This document shows, in pieces, positions 1 to 5,835 of a stretch of 7,276 nucleotides of DNA (position 1 is the stretch's first letter; each line of letters opens with the position of its first letter). The translations under genes were made by a program, and so were the position numbers. Location of the stretch: assembly GCA_029820875.1 (NCBI GenBank), contig JALGUK010000075.1, positions 1 through 7,276 of the forward strand. The letters are read 5' to 3'. Under the pieces are notes generated by a model, which saw only the letters and a program-made list of their open reading frames with translations, made no database searches and had not been told where the DNA came from. Origin of the DNA: Candidatus Zipacnadia bacterium. GTDB lineage: Bacteria > Armatimonadota > UBA5377 > JALGUK01.

Positions 1-612
1 GGCAAGAAGAACGTCCAGCGCCAGATGCGAAAGACCTTCTCGGACGGCGACGATTCGGACATGACGGTCCTATCCCGCCCGGAACTTGCCGTCAGCGACC
101 TGCCGGCTGAATACGTGGTGGAGAAGGATGGACGAGTCCTTGTGACCATTGGCAAGATCCACCAGTCGCTCGAGGGCTGCGCCTGCCCGATGGGCGTACT
201 GAGCCGCGAGTTCCTGAAGAAGCTGCAACTGGCCGATGACGAGCTGCTCCTGGTGGATATGGAGGCCGGTATCGAGCATTTCGGTCGCGGCGTGGAGACA
301 AGCCTTGACGCAGTGTTGGCAGTAGTGGAACCGTCCCTTGAGTCTTTGGTTCTGGCGGAGAAAATACAACAATTAGCATCACAGGCAGGGGCCAATTTTG
401 CGGGCGTGATTCTCAACAAGGTCCACTCAGCGGATATTGCATCTATTCTTACCGCGCAACTACGTGAGCACGAACTGCCGGCGTTGGGCATTATTCAGTA
501 CGACGAGAAACTGCTTGCCGCATCCCTTAAGGGACACCGGATACAATTGGACGGCAGCGAGGTTTCCAAGGCCGTTGACAGCCTGCTGGAATCGGGTGCT
601 CGTACGGGATGA
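1..612 (+). CDS. cooC: CooC-type CODH nickel-insertion ATPase, 5'-truncated
   Basis: MinD/ParA-like P-loop ATPase that, in characterised members, drives ATP-dependent nickel insertion into the C-cluster of carbon monoxide dehydrogenase in the cytoplasm. The frame is open from the first base, so the gene enters from the left; 203 residues are visible, and roughly 55-60 N-terminal residues with the Walker A loop are missing compared with the usual length of about 250-260. The diagnostic CxC motif lies in GCACPMG (visible residues 60 and 62); in CooC this pair binds metal at the dimer interface. A Walker-B-like segment follows (LLVDMEAGIEHFGRG, near residues 85-99), then EPSLESLVLA and the VILNKV base-specificity motif. 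The next gene, 43 bp downstream, encodes a CooT-like protein, which supports the CODH role. The identification as CooC is strong; which CODH it serves is not visible. Confidence 0.92.
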   Translation, partial: GKKNVQRQMRKTFSDGDDSDMTVLSRPELAVSDLPAEYVVEKDGRVLVTIGKIHQSLEGCACPMGVLSREFLKKLQLADDELLLVDMEAGIEHFGRGVETSLDAVLAVVEPSLESLVLAEKIQQLASQAGANFAGVILNKVHSADIASILTAQLREHELPALGIIQYDEKLLAASLKGHRIQLDGSEVSKAVDSLLESGARTG

Positions 613-655
613 CATAACATAGCCGGCGGAGACGGCTTTACACGAGGCGAAGCTC

Positions 656-874
656 ATGTGTTTAGTAGCGGTTTATTTGCAACAATCAGACGGCCAAGTT
701 GCTGCCGAACCGGCCTTTGATGATGTGGCTCGACTCGAGTGCAAACAAGGGGAGGTCATAATCACTCCTCTGATGGAGCGGCCGCAAGTTGTACGGGGGC
801 AAGTCCGGAGCGTAGATCTGCTTGATAACGTAGTCGTCATCCAGGCCGACGCCGGGGAAGCATCTGATGGTTGA
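656..874 (+). CDS. cooT: CooT-like small nickel-binding protein
   Basis: A 72-residue protein beginning MCLVAVYL, with a cysteine at position 2. Rhodospirillum rubrum CooT is a homodimeric nickel-binding CODH accessory protein of about 66 residues that starts MCMAKV and uses Cys2 as a nickel ligand. The beta-rich pattern here also fits: a VARLECKQGEVIITPLM core, then RGQVRSVDLLDNVVVI. A second cysteine at residue 29 is not one I know as conserved. The ATG is preceded by a purine-rich ACGAGGCGAAG stretch at suitable spacing, and the Met-Cys start itself supports this choice. It sits directly after cooC, and its stop overlaps an alternative TTG start of the next gene. The match is by remembered N-terminal motif, length and context rather than by alignment. 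Confidence 0.78.
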   Translation: MCLVAVYLQQSDGQVAAEPAFDDVARLECKQGEVIITPLMERPQVVRGQVRSVDLLDNVVVIQADAGEASDG

Positions 875-918
875 CAAAAACAGGCACGCGTTCGGCGCCC
901 GGGCCGGAAAGTGAGGCG

Positions 919-1257
919 ATGATTATCGCTACCCATGACATCACTCCAGACTACGAGCAGCTCGCCCAGATTTTCAGGGCACTGGGGCACCCGGTCAGAT
1001 TAGGCATTCTTGCCAAAACATTGAGCGGGGAATTCTGCGTCACGGATCTACAGGAACAACTGGCTCGCAGACAGGCAAATGTCTCTCAGCACCTGGCGAT
1101 ACTGCGTGACCGCGGCCTGGCTGCCCCCGAACGTCGTGGGAACAAGGTCTGTTACCGCCTGGCCGATGAGCGCATCGCACAGTTAATCGATTTGGCGGCG
1201 GATATTGCGAACACAATCAGGGGTGTGCCATCCCTTCATGCGGACAAACTGAAGTAA
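919..1257 (+). CDS. ArsR-family winged helix-turn-helix regulator
   Basis: A 112-residue dimeric-type repressor fold of the ArsR/SmtB class. LAQIFRALGHPVRLGIL (residues 15-31) is the classic ArsR opening. The recognition helix is QANVSQHLAILRDRGL (52-67) and the beta wing is RRGNKVCYRL (72-81). Its two cysteines are notable: Cys40 in EFCVTDL occupies the first cysteine position of the ArsR/CadC ELCVCDL metal site, but the second is replaced by Thr, and Cys78 lies in the wing. I chose ATG 919 because the conserved domain starts just after it and a GGAAAGTGAGG purine stretch precedes it. An in-frame TTG at 871, overlapping the cooT stop as TTGA, would add 16 low-complexity residues and cannot be excluded. 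Between nickel-protein genes and a cluster-carrier gene, control of this locus by metal, thiol redox or CO is plausible but inferred. Confidence 0.87.
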   Translation: MIIATHDITPDYEQLAQIFRALGHPVRLGILAKTLSGEFCVTDLQEQLARRQANVSQHLAILRDRGLAAPERRGNKVCYRLADERIAQLIDLAADIANTIRGVPSLHADKLK

Positions 1258-1327
1258 ATACAGAGCGAATGCCTTATTGCACGACGCTGAACAACTGATG
1301 CACGATACTAAATCGCGAGGCAGTGGA

Positions 1328-1726
1328 ATGGAATTATTGGTTGCTTTCAGCACAGACGACGGCGAACGACTGATAGACGACCACGCTGGCATGGCCCGTT
1401 ACTTTGACGTATACAAGTTCACCGGCGACGATGTAGAGTTTCTGGAACGCCGCGAAAACTCTGTGTACGAGGGCGACGAAAGCATGCGACACGGCGACCC
1501 CAAGAAGGCGAAGGCGTCGCTGAGTGCGCTTGGCGATGTCAATGTGTGGGTCAATAAGCGATTCGGCCCCAACCTCCCGCGACTGCTGAAGAAGTTGCTC
1601 TGCGTCGTTACGAGGGTTGACAGCATTTCTGCGGCGATTGAACTAATCAGGTCGAATTGGAACGCAGTAACCGAAGAGTACGCTAAGGGCGAGAACAGGA
1701 AGCACCTTGTCCTCAAGCCCCGGTAG
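1328..1726 (+). CDS. NifX/NifB-family metallocluster-binding domain protein
   Basis: A 132-residue protein of the dinitrogenase iron-molybdenum cofactor biosynthesis fold (NifX, NafY and the NifB C-terminus). The N-terminus MELLVAFSTDDGERLIDDHAGMARYF matches the family pattern of a first beta strand, a DDG turn and an H-x-G-x-A-x-x-F segment; His19 is at the position of the conserved family histidine. Known relatives bind or carry Fe-S or FeMo-type clusters. The C-terminal half (PKKAKASLSALGDVNVWV, VVTRVDSISAAIELI) is also consistent with the family. A GAGG box seven bases upstream supports ATG 1328; an in-frame TTG at 1277 would add 17 residues that look unlike the family. No nitrogenase gene is visible. 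Next to cooC and cooT, a carrier or chaperone role for an Fe-S or Ni-Fe-S cluster is a reasonable inference. Confidence 0.85.
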   Translation: MELLVAFSTDDGERLIDDHAGMARYFDVYKFTGDDVEFLERRENSVYEGDESMRHGDPKKAKASLSALGDVNVWVNKRFGPNLPRLLKKLLCVVTRVDSISAAIELIRSNWNAVTEEYAKGENRKHLVLKPR

Positions 1727-1742
1727 AAGCGGTCTCCGAGGT

Positions 1743-2149
1743 ATGCCTATGGCGCAGGCGAGCAAGGCGGGCGAATCTCCCGGATAAAGCAGCGAATTGT
1801 ATCGACATGCTGGCCACCGTTGAGGAACGCGAGATGATAGGCGGGGGACAAAGAGCCTATCGGCTTACTCGCGGCTAGTTGAAGTACTGGAAGCGTCTTT
1901 AAAGATTGGGACGTCGGGAAGGCTAACGAGACGTTTCCGCAGAACGACAAGGCCGTTCTCTTGGATGCACTGGGGTTCTACGATGAATACATAGCTAATT
2001 CTCCTATGAGGCTTCTTGAATTCTCGGATTGGATGAAGCTGCCCATAGAGCCATACACAGCCTCATTGGAGCGTCTACAGCGCCTGCTGCTGGACCAGGT
2101 CCGCGTTCTGGAGAAAGAGAGCCAAGATGTCGGAAAGGATAGTGACTGA
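1743..2149 (+). pseudogene. Eroded gene in three reading-frame pieces, possible wHTH remnant
   Basis: No single frame crosses this stretch, yet protein-like pieces follow one another. Piece 1, from ATG 1743 or 1749, is short (MAQASKAGESPG then TAA). Piece 2, in another frame, covers about 1771-1878 and reads LPDKAANCIDMLATVEERE then GGQRAYRLTRG before TAG; the G-x-x-x-YRLT pattern resembles the helix and wing of a winged-helix domain, such as the dimerisation domain of some O-methyltransferases or a regulator. Piece 3, in a third frame, is open from 1883 to 2149 and includes FKDWDVGKANETFPQ and a helical, coiled-coil-like end. Two frameshifts would link the three. A region this short cannot hold a full-length version of such a protein, so deletion is also likely. 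The family is not recognised; the alternative is noncoding DNA with a small unrelated ORF. Confidence 0.35.
1961..2149 (+). CDS. Small uncharacterised ORF, probably the 3' remnant of a broken gene
   Basis: The longest intact piece of the eroded region: 62 residues from a TTG start, although the same frame is open upstream to 1883, so the start is uncertain. The product is predicted to be largely helical; YTASLERLQRLLLDQVRVLE (about residues 32-51) has the spacing of a short amphipathic coiled coil. It has no signal peptide, membrane segment, cysteine or histidine. Its 3' end overlaps the methyltransferase start by 23 bases, the arrangement expected for translational coupling, which suggests this frame was or is translated. 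I do not recognise a family. It could be a genuine small protein, but the protein-like sequence upstream in other frames favours a decayed longer gene. Confidence 0.35.
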   Translation: MDALGFYDEYIANSPMRLLEFSDWMKLPIEPYTASLERLQRLLLDQVRVLEKESQDVGKDSD

Positions 2150-2735
2150 TGCAACGCCGAGCCGTGCGACCAGATGGCTCAGCGAGCACGCTGTCCCACT
2201 GTTGAAAGAAGTAGGAGTGAAGGCCGGGCAGAGGGTGCTTGATTTCGGATGCGGGGAAGGTACCTATACAATCCCCGCTGCCATAATATTGAGCGATGGT
2301 GGAATCGTCTATGCGGTGGATCAGGATAAAGGCAAGCTGGAGGCTCTCCAGGCCAAGTTCACGTCAATGGGCCTGCGGAACATACGTACTATAACCGCCG
2401 CGGACAGAGCAAACATCGAATTGCCGGACGAATCCATCGACGTCATACTCCTTTACGATGTATTGCATTCCTGGTACCATCCGCGGTCTGAGCAGAGGAA
2501 AGAAATACTACGCGAGCTACATAGAGTTCTGCGCCTGGACGGGCTTCTTTCCTTCTACCCGGGCGATCCCGAGGTATTTAACCACCGCGCCGAACTGGCA
2601 GCCATCCAAAGAGAAATAAGAGAAGCAGATTTTCGCTTGCAAGGCGAGTGCACCACGATGCTCGTACACGAGGGCAGTTTGGTGGAGGGGCACATATTCA
2701 GCTTCGCGAAGAGGAGCAAGTCGGACCATGCCTAA
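2127..2735 (+). CDS. Class I SAM-dependent methyltransferase
   Basis: A 202-residue cytoplasmic protein with the Rossmann-like methyltransferase core. Motif I is VLDFGCGEG (residues 37-45). The acidic residue after beta2 that holds the SAM ribose is Asp65 in VYAVDQD. The beta4 segment is SIDVILLYDVLHSW, and a post-IV helix ends in LHRVLRLDGLLSFYPG, as in UbiE/Methyltransf_11-type enzymes. The substrate cannot be read from the sequence; small-molecule, quinone or metalloid methylation are all possible. A GGAGAAAGAGAG stretch lies just upstream of the ATG. The start lies inside the preceding small ORF and the stop overlaps the start of the ferredoxin-like gene, so the three look co-translated. 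The family assignment is firm; any link to CODH or methyl transfer in the Wood-Ljungdahl pathway is only contextual. Confidence 0.9.
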   Translation: MSERIVTDATPSRATRWLSEHAVPLLKEVGVKAGQRVLDFGCGEGTYTIPAAIILSDGGIVYAVDQDKGKLEALQAKFTSMGLRNIRTITAADRANIELPDESIDVILLYDVLHSWYHPRSEQRKEILRELHRVLRLDGLLSFYPGDPEVFNHRAELAAIQREIREADFRLQGECTTMLVHEGSLVEGHIFSFAKRSKSDHA

Positions 2736-2951
2736 GCGAAGGGTCTTAATACAATAATACAATACGACAAGTGTCTGGTGGACAAATGTTCTCCCAACGA
2801 CGGTGTTTGCGCCGCTGTTCAGGCGTGTACCCACAATGTCCTGGAGCAGGAAGAAGCCCATGATTCACCTATGGTTCTTTATGTGGACATGTGCCAGGCC
2901 TGCGGCGACTACTGCCGGGCTTGCCCATTGGATACCATAACAATCGCATAG
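2728..2951 (+). pseudogene. Ferredoxin-like 8-Cys protein, frameshifted by an 8-bp duplication
   Basis: ATG 2728 overlaps the methyltransferase stop and reads MPKRRVLIQ before TAA at 2755. In another frame, TAC 2763 to TAG 2949 reads YDKCLVDKC and continues as an iron-sulfur protein with eight cysteines: C-x4-C-x6-C-x5-C, then C-x2-C-x3-C-x2-C-P. Between them lie two copies of an 8-bp unit; deleting one copy joins the frames exactly as VLIQYDKCL and restores a 71-residue product. The I-x-Y-D-K-C junction is what a ferredoxin start looks like, so this was very probably one gene. The cysteine spacing is not that of a standard 2[4Fe-4S] ferredoxin (C-x2-C-x2-C-x3-C-P). No ATG, GTG or TTG start lies ahead of the first cysteine in the cysteine frame, and I see no classic -1 slippery heptamer. 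Recent inactivation, phase variation and assembly error all remain open. Confidence 0.72.
2747..2764 (+). repeat. 8-bp tandem duplication within the ferredoxin-like gene
   Basis: TAATACAA is present twice in direct tandem, with two further matching bases, giving 18 bases of perfect period 8. Eight is not a multiple of three, so the second copy shifts the frame of the ferredoxin-like gene. The unit is A+T-rich within a GC-richer region, as expected of a slippage product. Confidence 0.92.
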
Positions 2952-3063
2952 GGCTTGCACGACGCCGAAGCGGCTCAGGTCTGTAAGCACATGTCATCCA
3001 CTTCCATTTGACTGTTTGAGGCAGTGCCTCGCCCGATGTAAATGGAGGAAACAAGCAACAGCG

Positions 3064-3312
3064 ATGAGGAAGTCACGTCAGCCTAAGGTAGTACTTTTCA
3101 CCGGCGCAAGTTGCCCTTGGTGCGCCGCGGTCAGGCAGTATTTGAGACAACAGGGTGTTCGGTTTCACGAGGTGGATGCGTCGAAAAACCCCAGGGCGCA
3201 AAAGGAGCTGGAGCGCCGACACATTCGCGCCGTGCCGGTATTGTTGGTCGGGAGCAAGGCAATAGTAGGGTTCGACAAGCCTACGATAGACCGACTCCTG
3301 GGCCTGAAGTGA
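3064..3312 (+). CDS. Glutaredoxin/NrdH-like thiol redox protein
   Basis: An 82-residue cytoplasmic protein of the thioredoxin fold. VVLFTGASCPWCAAVRQYL contains the CPWC active site at residues 17-20. VRFHEVDASKNP follows as the second strand, AVPVLLVG holds the cis-proline (Pro58), and VGFD (68-71) is the C-terminal G-F motif used for substrate or glutathione recognition in glutaredoxin-like proteins. This is the complete fold at the usual length. CPWC with no lysine-rich glutathione site suggests a NrdH or small glutaredoxin-like reductase, but partner specificity cannot be assigned. ATG 3064 has a GGAGGA box 14 bases upstream, rather far; an in-frame TTG at 3016 would add 16 unlikely residues. 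About 110 bp separate it from the broken ferredoxin gene, so it may have its own promoter. In context it may keep cysteines of metal-handling proteins reduced, which is inferred. Confidence 0.88.
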   Translation: MRKSRQPKVVLFTGASCPWCAAVRQYLRQQGVRFHEVDASKNPRAQKELERRHIRAVPVLLVGSKAIVGFDKPTIDRLLGLK

Positions 3313-3414
3313 ATACGCGGATGTCAGGGCTGTGCAGAGATTGAGGCAAGTTCATTATAGTCGGGCGTATATCGCTGCAAAGTATTACATAAACAAAGAA
3401 AGGCGGTGTTTGTC

Positions 3415-3705
3415 ATGCTAAAACCTTTAGGAGCGAGAGCACTTGTGAAGCCGCTTGAGCCGGAGGAGAAGAGCGCTGGAGGTATTATTCTGCCTGAGGC
3501 GGCCCAGCAAGCCCCCCGCGAGGGTAAAGTAGTGGCTGTGGGGACAGCCGGGCTTTACGTAGAAGACGACGAGGAGGGTAAGAGTGCAGTCAACGAGGGT
3601 GACATAGTTGTATATGCCTCCTTTGGCGGCACCGAGGTGAAGATTGACGGTGAGGATTACCTGATTGTAAGCGAGGACGATATATTGGCGGTGCGCGAGG
3701 ATTGA
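3415..3705 (+). CDS. groES: GroES co-chaperonin (10 kDa), without adjacent groEL
   Basis: A 96-residue Cpn10, which caps the GroEL folding chamber. The opening LKPLGARALVKPLEPEEKSAGGIILP is typical: the mobile loop follows the first strands, and its Ile-Ile-Leu tripeptide (residues 24-26) is the GroEL-contact element. EGKVVAVG and VNEGDIVVYASFGGTEVKIDGEDYLIVSE complete the beta barrel and roof. ATG 3415 has an AAAGGCGG box at good spacing; an in-frame GTG at 3406 would add three residues. The 92-bp upstream spacer is A+T-rich and may hold a promoter, but I see no CIRCE operator. The usual partner groEL does not follow; a spacer and a membrane protein do. The organism presumably carries groEL elsewhere, and this copy may be an extra one retained with the metal/redox genes. 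Confidence 0.96.
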   Translation: MLKPLGARALVKPLEPEEKSAGGIILPEAAQQAPREGKVVAVGTAGLYVEDDEEGKSAVNEGDIVVYASFGGTEVKIDGEDYLIVSEDDILAVRED

Positions 3706-3833
3706 CGAGCCGCACAAGAGGCCGAGTATGCTGAATGCAGGCGATGGAATCCACTGATGAATATGCCTGAGGCCATCGGAGATGCTACGCGCTGATATTG
3801 TAACCGATGCGGCGGGAGGAGGCCGCCGAAACG

Positions 3834-3857
3834 GCAGGGAATATCAACATTCCCTGC
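3834..3857 (+). promoter_or_regulatory. Perfect 9-bp hairpin upstream of the membrane-protein gene
   Basis: GCAGGGAAT and its exact complement ATTCCCTGC flank a six-base ATCAAC loop. No T-run follows, so it is not a standard intrinsic terminator. It ends 28 bases before the ATG at 3886 and 15 bases before that gene's AAGGA box, so it would sit in the 5' leader of its mRNA. A weaker GC hairpin (GCGGC/GCCGC, 3809-3826) lies just upstream. It could be an operator, an attenuating or stabilising leader structure, or a Rho-dependent end of the groES transcript. The rest of the 3706-3885 spacer shows no convincing gene. Confidence 0.45.
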
Positions 3858-3885
3858 ATTGAAGCGGCATCCAAGGAACAACTGA

Positions 3886-5835
3886 ATGTCACCTGCGCAC
3901 CGTCCCATCCAAGCCGGCGCGACTGTCACCCTCCGCGCGCTGCTGATTGGCCTTGTGGCCTGCGCGATTATCGGCGCAGAGGAGCCGTGGGGCGTCGGGT
4001 ATGTCCATGGCTCTCCGATGGCGGCCGACTTCGCCACCGGCAGCGCGCTGTTTCTGTTCTTGTTGCTGGTGGTTCTCAACCGGCTCTCGCGCCGATACAC
4101 GCCGCGGCTGGCGCTGTCTCCGGCCGAGCTTGTTTCGGTCTATGTGATGATGATAGTCGCCTGCTCCGTCGTTTCGTGGGGCTTCATGATGAACCTGCTG
4201 GCCCTGCTGCCTGGCGCGGCCTACTTCCAGTCTCCGAGCAACGGTTGGGCCGACACAATCATCCCTAATCTCCGCTCCGCCCTTGTCATTGGCGACGAAT
4301 CCGCCGCGCGCGGCTTCTACGAGGGCCTTCGGCCGGGCCAGCATCTGCCGTGGGGAGTGTGGTTGGGGCCGCTGTGGCGATGGACCACATTCGCGGTTGC
4401 GCTTTACGGAGCGAGCATCTGCCTGGCGTACATCCTCAAGCGCCAGTGGGTGAGCAATGAGAAGCTTGTGTTCCCGCTCACGCACCTTCCACTGGCACTT
4501 GCAGAGGTCCGCCAGCCAGGGGAGGGCGGGCGCCCGATTCTGTGCAACTGGCTCCTGTGGGCGGGTTTCGCCATTCCATTTATCTATCATAGCATAAACG
4601 CCCTGCACACTTACTACCCGACCATCCCTCCGCTGTTCAGGCGGCATGTATTTATGCTCTTCCGCGGCTCGACTCCTCTCATCGTCTGGCTGTTCTGGGA
4701 GGTCGTCGGGTTGTCGTATCTGCTGACGGTGGAAGTCTCATTCAGCGTGTGGTTCTGGACGGTGTTCGCCACGGTGGAGATGGGCGTGCTGTATTTACTG
4801 GCGATCGACCGCGAGCCTGCGGACTTCATCGGCGGCCCCGGGAGGCCGTCGGTCGCGTACCAGGGTCTCGGGGCGATGATTGCGATGGTCGCTCTGCTTG
4901 TGTGGCGCGCACGGCCGCATCTGAGGAATGTGTGGCGCTCAGCCTTGTGGCGCAGGCCGGCACCAGGGCAGGGTCCCGGTTCACTAAGCTACCGCGTTGC
5001 GGTTGTCGGCGCGGTCATCGGGAGCCTCTACGCGCTGTGGTGGCTGCGCATAAGCGGGTTGCCATGGAGCGCTGCGACGTTGCTGCTGTCTATTGAGTTA
5101 ATCATGTTCATCGGCTTGGCGCGTATCATTGCCCAGGCGGGGCTTGCATACGCCCGCCCGCCGGTCTCGATGCCCCACTTCGCGCTCTACGCCCTTGGCA
5201 GCACGACTCTGGGCAAGCAGGGCGTGGCGGCGTTGGCGCTTACGACGTCGTGGGGCGCCGACATCAAAACTCACCCACTTGCCGCGGCTGCAAACGGCCT
5301 GAAGATGACCGACACCGCCAACGTGGCCGACCACCGGCTGTTTGGGGCAATGCTGCTCGCGATTCTTGCCGGTTTTGGGGGTACGGTCTACTCCAACCTC
5401 AAGCTCGCCTATGGCTTCGGCGCGACGACGCTCGGCGGATGGCACATGCAGAGCCTGGCGCGGACGGCGTTCGGGTGGATACAGAACGTGATGGACTACC
5501 CCGTCCACGTCAGCCCAAAGCGTTTCATCTACATGGGGATAGGGGCGGTGCTGTTCCTGCTTGCAAGCGCGGCGAAGGACCGGTGGATGTGGTTCCCGTT
5601 TCACCCCATCGTGATGCCGCTGGGATTGTGTTACCAAATAGCGACGACGTGGTTCTCGGTATTCCTGGCATGGGCCGCCAAGGCGGTAATTGTGCGCTAC
5701 TGGGGCGGGAAGGGCCACCAGACGGCCCGCCCGTTCTTTCTGGGGCTTATCCTGGGCTCCTTCACCGCCGCGGGCACGTGGCTCGTAATAGACTCCTTCT
5801 TCGGCGGGCGAGGGAACGTGTTTACGAATCCCTGA
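3886..5835 (+). CDS. Large polytopic membrane protein, DUF6785/DUF6784-like
   Basis: A 649-residue inner-membrane protein with an estimated 12-14 transmembrane helices, among them TLRALLIGLVACAIIGAEEPW (near 14-34), SALFLFLLLVVLNRL (near 53-67), ELVSVYVMMIVACSVVSWGF, WLLWAGFAIPFIYHSI and a C-terminal RPFFLGLILGSFTAAGTWLVI. Positively charged loops such as NRLSRRYTPRL and ILKRQW follow early helices. The overall pattern recalls uncharacterised DUF6785/DUF6784 proteins, which in my recollection have an oligopeptide-transporter-like layout; no alignment was possible, so function and substrate are unknown. AAGGA eight bases before ATG 3886 sets the start. The gene looks more GC-rich, with GC-ending codons, than the cooC-groES block, and the dense GC produces long shadow frames on both strands. 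This suggests a different origin or selection. It may belong with the downstream sugar-isomerase-like gene as a transport/metabolism pair, which is an inference. Confidence 0.87.
   Translation: MSPAHRPIQAGATVTLRALLIGLVACAIIGAEEPWGVGYVHGSPMAADFATGSALFLFLLLVVLNRLSRRYTPRLALSPAELVSVYVMMIVACSVVSWGFMMNLLALLPGAAYFQSPSNGWADTIIPNLRSALVIGDESAARGFYEGLRPGQHLPWGVWLGPLWRWTTFAVALYGASICLAYILKRQWVSNEKLVFPLTHLPLALAEVRQPGEGGRPILCNWLLWAGFAIPFIYHSINALHTYYPTIPPLFRRHVFMLFRGSTPLIVWLFWEVVGLSYLLTVEVSFSVWFWTVFATVEMGVLYLLAIDREPADFIGGPGRPSVAYQGLGAMIAMVALLVWRARPHLRNVWRSALWRRPAPGQGPGSLSYRVAVVGAVIGSLYALWWLRISGLPWSAATLLLSIELIMFIGLARIIAQAGLAYARPPVSMPHFALYALGSTTLGKQGVAALALTTSWGADIKTHPLAAAANGLKMTDTANVADHRLFGAMLLAILAGFGGTVYSNLKLAYGFGATTLGGWHMQSLARTAFGWIQNVMDYPVHVSPKRFIYMGIGAVLFLLASAAKDRWMWFPFHPIVMPLGLCYQIATTWFSVFLAWAAKAVIVRYWGGKGHQTARPFFLGLILGSFTAAGTWLVIDSFFGGRGNVFTNP

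Noticed and set aside
621..637. AGCCG/CGGCT hairpin followed by TTT between cooC and cooT
   Set aside because: The stem is only five base pairs and the T-run three bases; too weak for a terminator, and the genes look co-transcribed.
1328..1726. Reading the NifX-like gene as evidence of nitrogen fixation
   Set aside because: The fold is widespread outside nif clusters and no nitrogenase structural or nifEN/nifB gene is visible; the neighbours point to CODH maturation.
1277..2969. Near-repeat TTGCACGACGCTGAA at 1277 and TTGCACGACGCCGAA at 2955
   Set aside because: A 14-of-15 match is expected about once or twice by chance in a window of this size, and the flanks do not match.
3313..3414. CIRCE/HrcA operator upstream of groES
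   Set aside because: No TTAGCACTC-like inverted repeat is present; the A+T-rich leader has only poorly spaced promoter-like hexamers.
3889..4647. Long reverse-strand reading frame of about 250 codons
   Set aside because: It lies wholly inside the membrane-protein gene, has a composition typical of antisense GC-rich frames and no recognisable domain; the forward frame has clear transmembrane helices.
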